Shown one piece after another: positions 1 to 5,599 of a stretch of 8,440 bases of DNA. The notes under the pieces were generated by a model. That model was not told where the DNA came from. It saw only the letters and a list, made by a program, of their open reading frames with translations, and ran no database searches. Both the position numbers and the translations under genes were made by a program. This stretch comes from Pseudomonadota bacterium (GTDB taxonomy: Bacteria > Pseudomonadota > Alphaproteobacteria > Sphingomonadales > Sphingomonadaceae): positions 1 to 8,440 of the forward strand of contig JAFAEG010000134.1 of assembly GCA_023424095.1 (NCBI GenBank), read 5' to 3'. Numbering within the stretch: position 1 is the stretch's first letter; every line of letters begins with the position of its first letter.

Positions 1-17
1 CAGAAAAGCTCGCTTCA

Positions 18-49
18 CGCGAAGGCGCGAAGACGCGAAGACGTGAAGA
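18..49. repeat. 8-bp tandem repeat, four copies, downstream of sufC
   Basis: Four consecutive 8-base units can be read at 18-25, 26-33, 34-41 and 42-49: CGCGAAGG, CGCGAAGA, CGCGAAGA and CGTGAAGA. The array lies in the noncoding gap between the end of sufC and the left edge. Its outer parts also form a 7-bp inverted repeat, CTTCACG at 13-19 against CGTGAAG at 42-48, so the transcript could fold here. I have the impression that similar GCGAAGAC-type strings are common between genes in sphingomonads, but I could not check this. No function is assigned. Confidence 0.75.
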
Positions 50-59
50 AAGATTGATT

Positions 60-72
60 GCGCCTGCGGCGC
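60..72 (-). terminator. Weak hairpin just after sufC, possible terminator or processing stem
   Basis: GCGCC at 60-64 and GGCGC at 68-72 form a perfect 5-bp stem with a 3-base loop, beginning 9 nt after the sufC stop codon in the direction of transcription. It is followed on the minus strand by an interrupted pyrimidine/T-rich stretch (AATCAATCTTTCTT). The stem is short and there is no clean U-run. It may only attenuate or protect the 3' end, or mean nothing; the SUF operon would be expected to continue to sufD. Confidence 0.25.
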
Positions 73-81
73 GGAGAGGGG

Positions 82-825
82 TCACGCCGCGATGCTCCCA
101 TAGCCTTCGCGCTCGAGTTCGTGCGCGAGTTCGGGGCCACCAGAACGGACGATGCGGCCGCCGGCGAGGACGTGGACGTGATCGGGCTGCACCAGGTCGA
201 GCAGGCGCTGATAATGGGTGATGAGAAGCACCGCCTTATCGGGCTTCCTCATGATCCGGTTGATGCCGGTGCCGACCGTGCGAAGCGCATCGATGTCGAG
301 GCCTGAGTCCGTCTCGTCGAGGATGGCGAGCTTCGGGTCGATGATACCCATCTGCACCATCTCGTTGCGCTTCTTCTCGCCACCTGAGAAGCCGACATTC
401 ACGTGGCGCTTCATCATGTCCATCGAGAGGCCGAGCGCGTCGGCCTGCTCGCGTGAGAGGCGCAGAAAATCGCCCGCGCTCAATTCCGCCTCGCCGCGGG
501 CGCGACGCTGGGCATTCAGGGCGGTGCGCAGGAACTGGACGTTGGAGACGCCCGGAATCTCGACCGGATATTGGAAGCCGAGGAAGACGCCCGCGGCGGC
601 GCGCTCGTGCGGTTCGAGTTCGAGCAGATCCTGGCCTTCGAACGTCGCCGAGCCTTGCGTCACCTCATAGCCGGGCCGGCCGGCAAGAACGTAGGACAGA
701 GTCGACTTGCCGGACCCGTTCGGGCCCATGATCGCGTGGATTTCGCCGGCGTTGATCGACAGGCTGATCCCGTTCAGGATCGGCTTGTCCGCGACGTTGG
801 CGTGCAAATTTTCAATCTCAAGCAT
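82..825 (-). CDS. sufC: SufC, Fe-S cluster assembly ATPase of the SufBCD complex
   Basis: SufC is the cytoplasmic ABC-type ATPase that pairs with SufB and SufD; ATP binding and hydrolysis drives the shape change that lets the SufBCD scaffold build an Fe-S cluster. The 247-residue product is normal family length and has all the nucleotide-binding elements: Walker A GPNGSGKST (34-42), Q-loop Gln85, ABC signature FSGGEKKR (146-153), Walker B LAILDE (166-171), D-loop SGLD (174-177) and switch His204. There are no membrane segments, as expected. The signature beginning FSGGEKKRNE, with a following ETDSGLD, is typical of SufC rather than a transporter ATPase. The start at 825 overlaps the upstream oxygenase gene by 8 nt and has GGAAA six bases upstream, which suggests translational coupling. 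The gene ends 81 nt from the left edge without a visible sufD start. Confidence 0.97.
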   Translation of the reverse strand: MLEIENLHANVADKPILNGISLSINAGEIHAIMGPNGSGKSTLSYVLAGRPGYEVTQGSATFEGQDLLELEPHERAAAGVFLGFQYPVEIPGVSNVQFLRTALNAQRRARGEAELSAGDFLRLSREQADALGLSMDMMKRHVNVGFSGGEKKRNEMVQMGIIDPKLAILDETDSGLDIDALRTVGTGINRIMRKPDKAVLLITHYQRLLDLVQPDHVHVLAGGRIVRSGGPELAHELEREGYGSIAA

Positions 826-1642
826 GTTCGGTTTCCATTCGGGTCGCGGCCGGGGCCGGATCGACCAGCTTGGCGCGGCTGAAGCGGCTCTTCCAGCGTG
901 GCCGGAAGGCGGCGTGCACGTCGCGCGCCACCTGCAATTTCTCGAAGCCCGTCAATTCGGGCGGCTGCACTTCCACCCACCATTCGCGCGACAGGATCGA
1001 ATAGATGATCGGCCGCGGCGCGGTGCCGCGATTGGCGCCGCCGGCATGGTGGATGCGCACGTCCCAGAGCAAAGCGGAGCCCGGCTGGACCACCGGCTGA
1101 AAATCATGCGGGCGGCCGGCAGGGGGCGGTCCGGCGAGGTGACTGCCCCGCCAGAAAGCGGTGGTGCCGCTGGTCGTATCCATGGTGATCAGCGGCAGCG
1201 AGAAGGCCAAAGCGAAGGGCGGCAGCAGCCGGTCGAGCTCCGTGTCCGGATAGAGCGAGGCATCGTGGTGCGGGACTTGGTCCGGAGCGCCCGGGGTCGA
1301 GACCAATAGGCCAAGGGAATCGACCTTATATTCCCCGCTCAGCAGCGCCTTGGCGAGGTGCGACACCGGCTTGGGCAGCAGGATGTCGCGGTTCGCGAGC
1401 CCGCGCTCGACCGTCAGCGCGGTGGCGTGGCGGCCCTCATAGGGACCGTAGCAACGCGCGCGATCGGCCGCGCCCATATCGGGATGGCTGAGCGCGAACT
1501 CATCGCGGCAACGCGCGAGCAGGGCCGGATCGACCAGATCGTCCAGCACCACCACGCCGTCGCGGCGCAGAAATTCGAGCGCCTGCGCAAGCGCGGCGGA
1601 AGCATCGACGCCGGGGGCGAAGGAGACTCGGGGGTCGGTCAT
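818..1642 (-). CDS. Phytanoyl-CoA dioxygenase (PhyH)-like Fe(II)/2-oxoglutarate oxygenase inside the SUF operon
   Basis: The 274-residue protein looks like a member of the PhyH family, cytosolic non-haem iron enzymes that use O2 and 2-oxoglutarate to hydroxylate small molecules. The family signature is complete: Q122-x2-H125-x-D127 gives the proximal iron ligands, H199 in IHHAGGAN is the distal ligand, N204 follows in the usual place and R210 fits the 2-oxoglutarate-binding Arg. It is therefore probably catalytic. The substrate cannot be told from sequence. There is no signal peptide or membrane segment. It starts in an ATGA overlap with the sufB stop and has AAGGGAG six bases upstream; it runs 8 nt into sufC. 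It is thus co-transcribed and probably translationally coupled with Fe-S assembly genes, though it is not a recognised Suf component. GC content and codon style match its neighbours, so recent transfer is not obvious. Confidence 0.88.
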   Translation of the reverse strand: MTDPRVSFAPGVDASAALAQALEFLRRDGVVVLDDLVDPALLARCRDEFALSHPDMGAADRARCYGPYEGRHATALTVERGLANRDILLPKPVSHLAKALLSGEYKVDSLGLLVSTPGAPDQVPHHDASLYPDTELDRLLPPFALAFSLPLITMDTTSGTTAFWRGSHLAGPPPAGRPHDFQPVVQPGSALLWDVRIHHAGGANRGTAPRPIIYSILSREWWVEVQPPELTGFEKLQVARDVHAAFRPRWKSRFSRAKLVDPAPAATRMETEHA

Positions 1643-3117
1643 CCGACGCTCCCTTCCAGGCTGATCCCGAGCAATTTCTGCGCCTCGACCGCGAATTCCA
1701 TCGGGAGTTGCTGCAGCACCTCCTTGGCGAAGCCGTTGACGATCAGGGCGACGCTATCTTCCTGATTGAGGCCGCGCGACATGGCGTAGAAGAGCTGGTC
1801 GTCGCTGATCTTGCTGGTGGTCGCCTCGTGCTCGATCTGGGCGCTGGGGTTGCGGACCTCGATATAGGGCACGGTGTGGGCACCGCACTGGTCGCCGAGC
1901 AGCAAACTGTCGCACTGGGTGAAGTTGCGCACGCCTTCCGCACCGGCCAGCACGCGGACGAGGCCGCGATAGGTGTTGTTGCTGCGGCCGGCGCTGATCC
2001 CCTTCGACACGACCGTCGAGCGCGAGCCCTTGCCGATGTGGATCATCTTCGTGCCGGTATCGGCCTGCTGCATATTGTTGGTGAGCGCGACCGAATAGAA
2101 TTCGCCGACGCTGTCCTCGCCCTGGAGGATGCAGGACGGATATTTCCAGGTGATCGCGCTGCCGGTCTCGACCTGGGTCCAGCTGATCTTCGAACGGGCG
2201 CCTTTGCAGATGCCGCGCTTGGTGACGAAATTGTAGATGCCGCCCTTGCCCTCGGCATCGCCCGGATACCAATTCTGCACGGTCGAATATTTGATCTCGG
2301 CATCGTCCATCGCGACCAGTTCGACCACCGCCGCGTGGAGCTGGTTCTCGTCGCGCATCGGCGCGGTGCAGCCTTCCAAATAGGAGACGTAGCTGCCCTT
2401 GTCGGCGACGATCAACGTGCGTTCGAACTGGCCGGTATTGGCGGCGTTGATCCGGAAATAGGTGCTCAATTCCATCGGGCAGCGCACGCCCTCCGGAATG
2501 TAGACGAAGGTGCCGTCGGAGAAGACCGCGGCGTTCAGGCAGGAATAGAAATTGTCGCGCGCGGGCACGACGCTGCCGAGATATTTGCGGACCAGATCGG
2601 GGAATTCCTTCACCGCCTCCGAAATCGAGCGGAAGATGACTCCGGCGCGCTCAAGCTCGGCGCGGAAGGTGGTGGCGACGCTGACGCTGTCGAACACCGC
2701 GTCGACCGCGACCTTGCGCGCGCCCTCGACGCCAGCGAGCACCTTCTGCTCCTCGATCGGGATGCCGAGCTTCTCATAGACGCGCAGGATTTCGGGATCG
2801 ACTTCGTCGAGGCTGCCGAGGGTCGGCTTGGCCTTGGGCGCGGCGTAATAATAAGCGTCCTGGAAATCGATCGGCGGGATGTCGAGCTTCGCCCAGGTCA
2901 CCTCCTCCATCTCCAGCCAGGCGCGGAACGCCTTCAGCCGCCAGTCGAGCAGCCATTCGGGCTCGCCTTTCTTGGCGGAGATGAAGCGGACGGTGTCCTC
3001 ATTCAGGCCCTTGGGCGCGAAATCGGTCTCGATCTCGGTGACGAAGCCGGCATCGTAGGTGGCCAGGCGATCGGTCGCCTCGAGCGCTTCGCGGTTGCGG
3101 ATGTCGTCCATGCTCAT
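1639..3117 (-). CDS. sufB: SufB, Fe-S cluster scaffold subunit of the SufBCD complex
   Basis: SufB is the scaffold on which sulfur delivered from the cysteine desulfurase, and iron, are assembled into a cluster before transfer to apo-proteins in the cytoplasm. The 492-residue protein has the usual family length. Residues 230-450 carry the beta-helix core, with QCDSLLLGDQCGAH (401-414) and IEHEATTSKIS (428-438). Cys402 and Glu431 are 29 residues apart, the same spacing as the essential E. coli Cys405/Glu434 pair, and His430 precedes the Glu. I chose the ATG at 3117, which overlaps the regulator stop as ATGA. A second ATG at 3111 is equally possible: an AGG lies only 4 nt before the first but 10 nt before the second. 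Any start further upstream (for example 3285) would add residues that are only the regulator gene read in another frame. It overlaps the following oxygenase gene by 4 nt. Confidence 0.97.
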   Translation of the reverse strand: MSMDDIRNREALEATDRLATYDAGFVTEIETDFAPKGLNEDTVRFISAKKGEPEWLLDWRLKAFRAWLEMEEVTWAKLDIPPIDFQDAYYYAAPKAKPTLGSLDEVDPEILRVYEKLGIPIEEQKVLAGVEGARKVAVDAVFDSVSVATTFRAELERAGVIFRSISEAVKEFPDLVRKYLGSVVPARDNFYSCLNAAVFSDGTFVYIPEGVRCPMELSTYFRINAANTGQFERTLIVADKGSYVSYLEGCTAPMRDENQLHAAVVELVAMDDAEIKYSTVQNWYPGDAEGKGGIYNFVTKRGICKGARSKISWTQVETGSAITWKYPSCILQGEDSVGEFYSVALTNNMQQADTGTKMIHIGKGSRSTVVSKGISAGRSNNTYRGLVRVLAGAEGVRNFTQCDSLLLGDQCGAHTVPYIEVRNPSAQIEHEATTSKISDDQLFYAMSRGLNQEDSVALIVNGFAKEVLQQLPMEFAVEAQKLLGISLEGSVG

Positions 3118-3581
3118 TGTACCTGTTCCCCGGCAAAGGCGGGGGCCCGGCCATGGTCCCGCGCGTCGGCCTGCGCCGGGGTGCGGGAGAGTTGCGCCAG
3201 CGTGACCGACGAAAGCGCGTCGCGAATGACGGTGTTGACGATGCTCATATGCGGGCGGACCGCGCAGCCGCCCTCCAGCGCGCAATCATGGCGGCTGGTG
3301 TCGACGCAGGCGGTCATGGCAATCGGGCCCTCAACCGCTTCGACGATGTCGGCCAGGCTGATCGCGGCGGGCGGGCGGGCGAGGCGAACGCCACCGCCGG
3401 TGCCGCGCGTCGATTCGAACAGGCCGGCCGAGGACAGGCGATTGACGAGCTTCTGCGCGGTCGGGAGCGGGATGCCGGTTTCGGCCGCGAGCGTGGTCGC
3501 GTTGACCTTCGCCGCACCGCAATGGCGCGCGGCGGCGGACATCATCAGGACCGCATAATCGGCGAGGCTGGAGAGGCGCAT
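3114..3581 (-). CDS. Rrf2-family SUF system regulator (IscR/SufR-like)
   Basis: This 155-residue protein begins MRLSSLADYAV, the usual start of Rrf2 regulators, followed by a winged helix-turn-helix (about 25-65, including TAQKLVNRLSSAGL and the TRGTGGGVRLARP wing). The cysteine cluster C92-x7-C100-x5-C106 fits the SUF-operon branch of the family, which senses Fe-S cluster or iron status and controls the downstream suf genes. His111 (RPHM) could be a fourth ligand. I chose the start at 3581 because the family begins there; GAGAA lies 10 nt upstream. Extending to 3881 would add about 100 residues without family resemblance that run into the divergent gene. The last roughly 20 residues, ending RAPAFAGEQVQ, go beyond the usual end and appear to be encoded by an interspersed palindromic repeat. 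The stop overlaps the sufB start (ATGA), so the two are likely coupled. Autoregulation is expected from the family. Confidence 0.92.
   Translation of the reverse strand: MRLSSLADYAVLMMSAAARHCGAAKVNATTLAAETGIPLPTAQKLVNRLSSAGLFESTRGTGGGVRLARPPAAISLADIVEAVEGPIAMTACVDTSRHDCALEGGCAVRPHMSIVNTVIRDALSSVTLAQLSRTPAQADARDHGRAPAFAGEQVQ
3122..3150 (-). repeat. Palindromic repeat-like hairpin at the regulator/sufB junction
   Basis: On the minus strand, CCCC and GGGG arms with an inner GC/GC pair enclose a CTTT-type loop in the stretch CCCCCGCCTTTGCCGGGG. It lies directly before the sufB ribosome-binding region and inside the end of the regulator gene. It encodes the PAFAGE-like tail of the regulator. Such GC-rich GGC-CTTCGCC-type palindromes are, to my knowledge, common interspersed elements in sphingomonads and related alphaproteobacteria; membership is inferred from appearance, not from a search. 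Confidence 0.5.
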
Positions 3582-3582
3582 T

Positions 3583-3597
3583 TGCGAACGATTCTCA
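3583..3597 (-). promoter_or_regulatory. Fur-like dyad next to the regulator start codon
   Basis: Read on the minus strand the site is TGAGAAT-C-GTTCGCA, which fits a 7-1-7 Fur-type box (TGAGAATNATTCTCA) at 12 of 14 arm positions. The dyad extends one step further to TTTG...CAAA (3581-3599). It begins one base upstream of the regulator ATG and covers its GAGAA ribosome-binding sequence. Iron control of suf operons by Fur or related regulators is established in several bacteria; that Fur binds here is inference. Confidence 0.45.
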
Positions 3598-3624
3598 AAT
3601 CGGAATGATTTCGTCCGATTGCAA
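3596..3624 (-). promoter_or_regulatory. Possible suf operon promoter
   Basis: On the minus strand TTGCAA (3624-3619) is followed after 17 bases by GATTTG (3601-3596). The -35 is a fair match (TTGaca type) but the -10 is poor, so this is only the best-spaced pair seen in the intergenic region. If used, transcription would begin about 10 nt before the regulator ATG, and both dyads described here would overlap the promoter. Confidence 0.22.
3598..3620. promoter_or_regulatory. Perfect 7-9-7 inverted repeat, candidate Rrf2 operator
   Basis: AATCGGA at 3598-3604 and TCCGATT at 3614-3620 are perfect inverted copies separated by 9 bases. The dyad sits between the Fur-like site and the presumed -35 region of the suf operon, where an autoregulating Rrf2 dimer could bind. 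It does not match a motif I can name, so the assignment rests on symmetry and position only. Confidence 0.4.
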
Positions 3625-3661
3625 ATAGGGACGGATTGCCGCCGGTCAAGCGATTCGGGTC

Positions 3662-3689
3662 TTGCGGCGCCTGTCCGGCACCTTATGTT
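3662..3689 (+). promoter_or_regulatory. Possible promoter of the methyltransferase gene
   Basis: TTGCGG (3662-3667) and TATGTT (3684-3689) are 16 bases apart, giving half or better matches to both sigma-70 boxes. The predicted start of transcription, near 3696, falls inside the palindrome at 3686-3700. The following leader would be about 20 nt and include the GGAG at 3706-3709. Confidence 0.35.
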
Positions 3690-3700
3690 ACATTGTAACA
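3686..3700. promoter_or_regulatory. Perfect 15-bp palindrome TGTTACATTGTAACA, candidate operator
   Basis: TGTTACA (3686-3692), one central T, then TGTAACA (3694-3700) form a perfect 7-1-7 palindrome, AT-rich in an otherwise GC-rich region. It overlaps the likely -10 and +1 of the methyltransferase promoter, the classic place for a repressor. It resembles Zur boxes (TGTTATANTATAACA, 12 of 14 arm bases) and also the operators of TetR-type repressors; the sequence alone does not decide. Confidence 0.55.
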
Positions 3701-3717
3701 CGCATGGAGCCGCCCGC

Positions 3718-4476
3718 ATGAATGCCGCCAACCGCGCCACGCCGCATTTCCTCGCCGAGGCCGGGATCGCCCCCGGCATGCGGGTGCTCGACCTGGGCTG
3801 CGCATTCGGCGAGCTGAGCCGGCTGGTGGCGCGGCTGACGGGGCCGGATGGCGCGGTGACCGGCGTGGACCGCAACCTCACCTATCTGGAGCAGGGAAGG
3901 GGCATCGCGCCGGAGCCGGGCGCGGCGCCGATCCACTATCTCGAGGCCGACCTGACCGGCGACCTGTCCGCCATCGCCGAGCAGCCCTTTGACGCGATCG
4001 TGATCCGGCGGGTGCTGATGTATCTGCCCGATCCCGAGCGGCTGGTCGCCAAGCTGCCGGCGCTGCTGAAGCCCGGCGGGCTGCTGGCGGTGCAGGAGCA
4101 TGATTCGACCGGCCTGCCGATCAGCACCGCGCCTTTGCCGCTGCACCGCGAGGTGCATGGCTGGATCTGGGACACGGTCGAGTCGGAAGGCGGGCGGCGG
4201 ACGATGGGGATGACCCTGCCCGATCTGTTGGAAGCGGCGGGCTGGACGGTCGCAAGCTGGCGGGCGGAGGCGACCTTGATCGGCGCGAACGAGACATCCT
4301 GGCTGGGCCGTGCCGTGCGCGGGATGCTGCCGCGGATGATCGCGGGAGGGGTCGTGAAGGAAGGCGACGTCGACCTCGACACGCTCGACGCGCGGCTTGA
4401 GGCGGAGCGGCGGGCGGCCGGATCGGCGCTGATCTGGGACTTGGCGCACATGCTCGCGGCGCGCGCACCCGCCTGA
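3718..4476 (+). CDS. Class I SAM-dependent methyltransferase, substrate unknown
   Basis: The 252-residue protein has the Rossmann-type fold of class I methyltransferases that move a methyl group from S-adenosylmethionine to an unknown acceptor. Motif I is VLDLGCAFGE (23-32), the ribose-binding acid is Asp51 in GVDRN (49-53), the adenine-contacting acid is probably Asp78 in EADL (76-79), and LKPGG (117-121) is the usual post-motif III turn. The C-terminal half (about 130-250) probably forms the acceptor site. The ATG at 3718 has GGAG eight bases upstream (3706-3709). Upstream in-frame ATGs at 3619 and 3685 are unlikely because they would put the palindrome and promoter inside the gene. The N-terminal part before motif I is rather short. 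It is divergent from the SUF operon and 39 nt upstream of pyrD; a functional link to either is not evident. Confidence 0.85.
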   Translation: MNAANRATPHFLAEAGIAPGMRVLDLGCAFGELSRLVARLTGPDGAVTGVDRNLTYLEQGRGIAPEPGAAPIHYLEADLTGDLSAIAEQPFDAIVIRRVLMYLPDPERLVAKLPALLKPGGLLAVQEHDSTGLPISTAPLPLHREVHGWIWDTVESEGGRRTMGMTLPDLLEAAGWTVASWRAEATLIGANETSWLGRAVRGMLPRMIAGGVVKEGDVDLDTLDARLEAERRAAGSALIWDLAHMLAARAPA

Positions 4477-4480
4477 ACCC

Positions 4481-4509
4481 TTGGCGGCACGGCAGCGGAC
4501 GGCCATAGC
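4481..4509 (+). promoter_or_regulatory. Possible pyrD promoter giving a very short or no leader
   Basis: TTGGCG (4481-4486) and CATAGC (4504-4509) are 17 bases apart. Transcription starting 6-7 bases after the -10 would begin at or beside the pyrD ATG at 4516, so the message could be leaderless. No good Shine-Dalgarno sequence precedes this ATG, which fits. The box matches are moderate. Confidence 0.3.
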
Positions 4510-4515
4510 CGCGCC

Positions 4516-5550
4516 ATGTCGCTTTATTCCCTCCTCCGCCCATTGGTCTTCCGCCTGGATGCGGAGCGCGCGCACCGGCTGACCATCCGCGCGCTGAAAC
4601 TGCAGCCGGCGGGACGGCCGCCCGCGCCCGACAAGCTGCTGACGATGCGGGTGGCCGGGCTGGATTTCCCGAACCCGATCGGGCTCGCCGCCGGCTTCGA
4701 CAAGGATGCGGAAGTGCCGGCGCAGATGCTTGGGCTCGGCTTCGGCTTCGCCGAGGTCGGCACGCTGACGCCAAGGCCGCAAGCGGGCAATCCGAAGCCG
4801 CGCCTGTTCCGGCTGGCCGAGGATCGCGCCGTGATCAACCGGATGGGCTTCAACAATGGCGGCCAGGAAGCCGCCGCCGAGCGCCTGAAGGGGCGCGGGG
4901 CGGGGCTGGTCGGGGTCAATATCGGCGCGAACAAGGAGAGCGTCGCGGCGGGGACCGGAACGCAGGATTATGTCGCCGGCGTGCAGCTCATGGCGCCGCT
5001 GGCCGACTATCTGACGGTGAACATTTCATCGCCCAACACGCCGGGGCTGCGCGCCCTGCAGGACAAAGGCGCACTGACCGATTTGCTGCAGGCGGTAATG
5101 GCCGAGCGGGGATCGACGCCGGTCTTCCTGAAGGTCGCGCCCGACCTCGAGCCCGCGGACGTGGACGACATTGTCGCGGCGGTGAAGGCCAGCGGGATCG
5201 ACGCGCTGATCGTCGCCAACACCACCATCACGCGGCCGCCTTTGCGCTCACGTCACGCCGGCGAGGCGGGCGGGCTGTCAGGCGCGCCGCTGAAAGACCT
5301 CGCGCTACAGCGGCTCCGCGATTTCCGCAGCGCCGCCGGGCTGGACCTGCCGCTGATCGCCGCCGGGGGCATCGCCGGCGGCGCGGCCGCCTGGGCGCGG
5401 ATCAAGGCGGGGGCGAGCCTGGTGCAGCTTTACTCCGCGCTGGTTTACGAAGGCCCCGGCCTGGCGCGACGGATCAACCGCGAGTTGCGCGAACTGGTGA
5501 CGCGCGAAGGCTTTACGACCCTCGCCGAGGCGGTCGGCAGCGAGGCCTGA
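4516..5550 (+). CDS. pyrD: Dihydroorotate dehydrogenase (quinone), class 2
   Basis: PyrD oxidises dihydroorotate to orotate, the fourth step of de novo pyrimidine synthesis, passing electrons through FMN to membrane quinone. The 344 residues are the normal class 2 length. The N-terminal amphipathic segment (about 1-35) is the quinone-tunnel and membrane-contact region of class 2 enzymes. Visible motifs are GFDKD (60-64), INRMGFNNGG (107-116), NISSPNTPGLR (169-179) with the class 2 catalytic base Ser172, KVAPDL (206-211), NTT (235-237), GGLSG (252-256), AAGGI (282-286) and QLYSALVYEGP (304-314) for FMN phosphate binding. Nothing essential is missing. The start at 4516 is supported by the family N-terminus (MSLYSLLRPLVFRLDAE), although the Shine-Dalgarno is weak. 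It lies 39 nt after the methyltransferase and 49 nt before polA, in the same direction. Confidence 0.97.
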   Translation: MSLYSLLRPLVFRLDAERAHRLTIRALKLQPAGRPPAPDKLLTMRVAGLDFPNPIGLAAGFDKDAEVPAQMLGLGFGFAEVGTLTPRPQAGNPKPRLFRLAEDRAVINRMGFNNGGQEAAAERLKGRGAGLVGVNIGANKESVAAGTGTQDYVAGVQLMAPLADYLTVNISSPNTPGLRALQDKGALTDLLQAVMAERGSTPVFLKVAPDLEPADVDDIVAAVKASGIDALIVANTTITRPPLRSRHAGEAGGLSGAPLKDLALQRLRDFRSAAGLDLPLIAAGGIAGGAAAWARIKAGASLVQLYSALVYEGPGLARRINRELRELVTREGFTTLAEAVGSEA

Positions 5551-5564
5551 CTCGCGGCAGAGGT

Positions 5565-5592
5565 TTGCACCCGCACCCCCCTCGGCTAGAGC
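5565..5592 (+). promoter_or_regulatory. Possible polA promoter with very short leader
   Basis: TTGCAC (5565-5570) and TAGAGC (5587-5592), inside GGCTAGAGCC, are 16 bases apart. Transcription would begin about where the polA ATG stands (5600). A GGAG at 5594-5597 lies only 2 nt from that ATG, too close for an ordinary Shine-Dalgarno. The GGCTAGAG-type -10 close to the ATG resembles what I have seen in sphingomonads; this is impression and inference. Confidence 0.35.
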
Positions 5593-5599
5593 CGGAGCC

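Noticed and set aside
18..49. CRISPR array
   Set aside because: The units are 8 bp with no spacers, so this is a simple tandem repeat.
73..84. CCCCTCTCC after the sufC stop as a second, truncated copy of the right-edge palindrome
   Set aside because: Only one arm is similar and the rest diverges; such short GC-rich matches are expected by chance.
3118..3285. 56-residue N-terminal extension of SufB
   Set aside because: These residues are the regulator gene read in another frame; the family N-terminus and the ATGA overlap place the start at 3117 or 3111.
1708..3558. Long open frame (616 codons) on the plus strand opposite sufB and the regulator
   Set aside because: It mirrors the codon pattern of sufB in GC-rich DNA, is low in recognisable motifs, and the opposite strand holds an unmistakable SufB. 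It is an antisense shadow.
3619..3717. Upstream start for the methyltransferase
   Set aside because: Only the ATG at 3718 has a well-spaced GGAG. Earlier starts would translate the operator-like palindrome and promoter.
3582..3881. 100-residue N-terminal extension of the Rrf2 regulator
   Set aside because: It would cross the whole divergent intergenic region and enter the methyltransferase gene. The Rrf2 family starts at MRLSSLADYA, at 3581.
3688..4782. Open frame (364 codons) on the minus strand opposite the methyltransferase and start of pyrD
   Set aside because: It crosses two convincing genes and the intergenic promoter region, with composition typical of an antisense frame.
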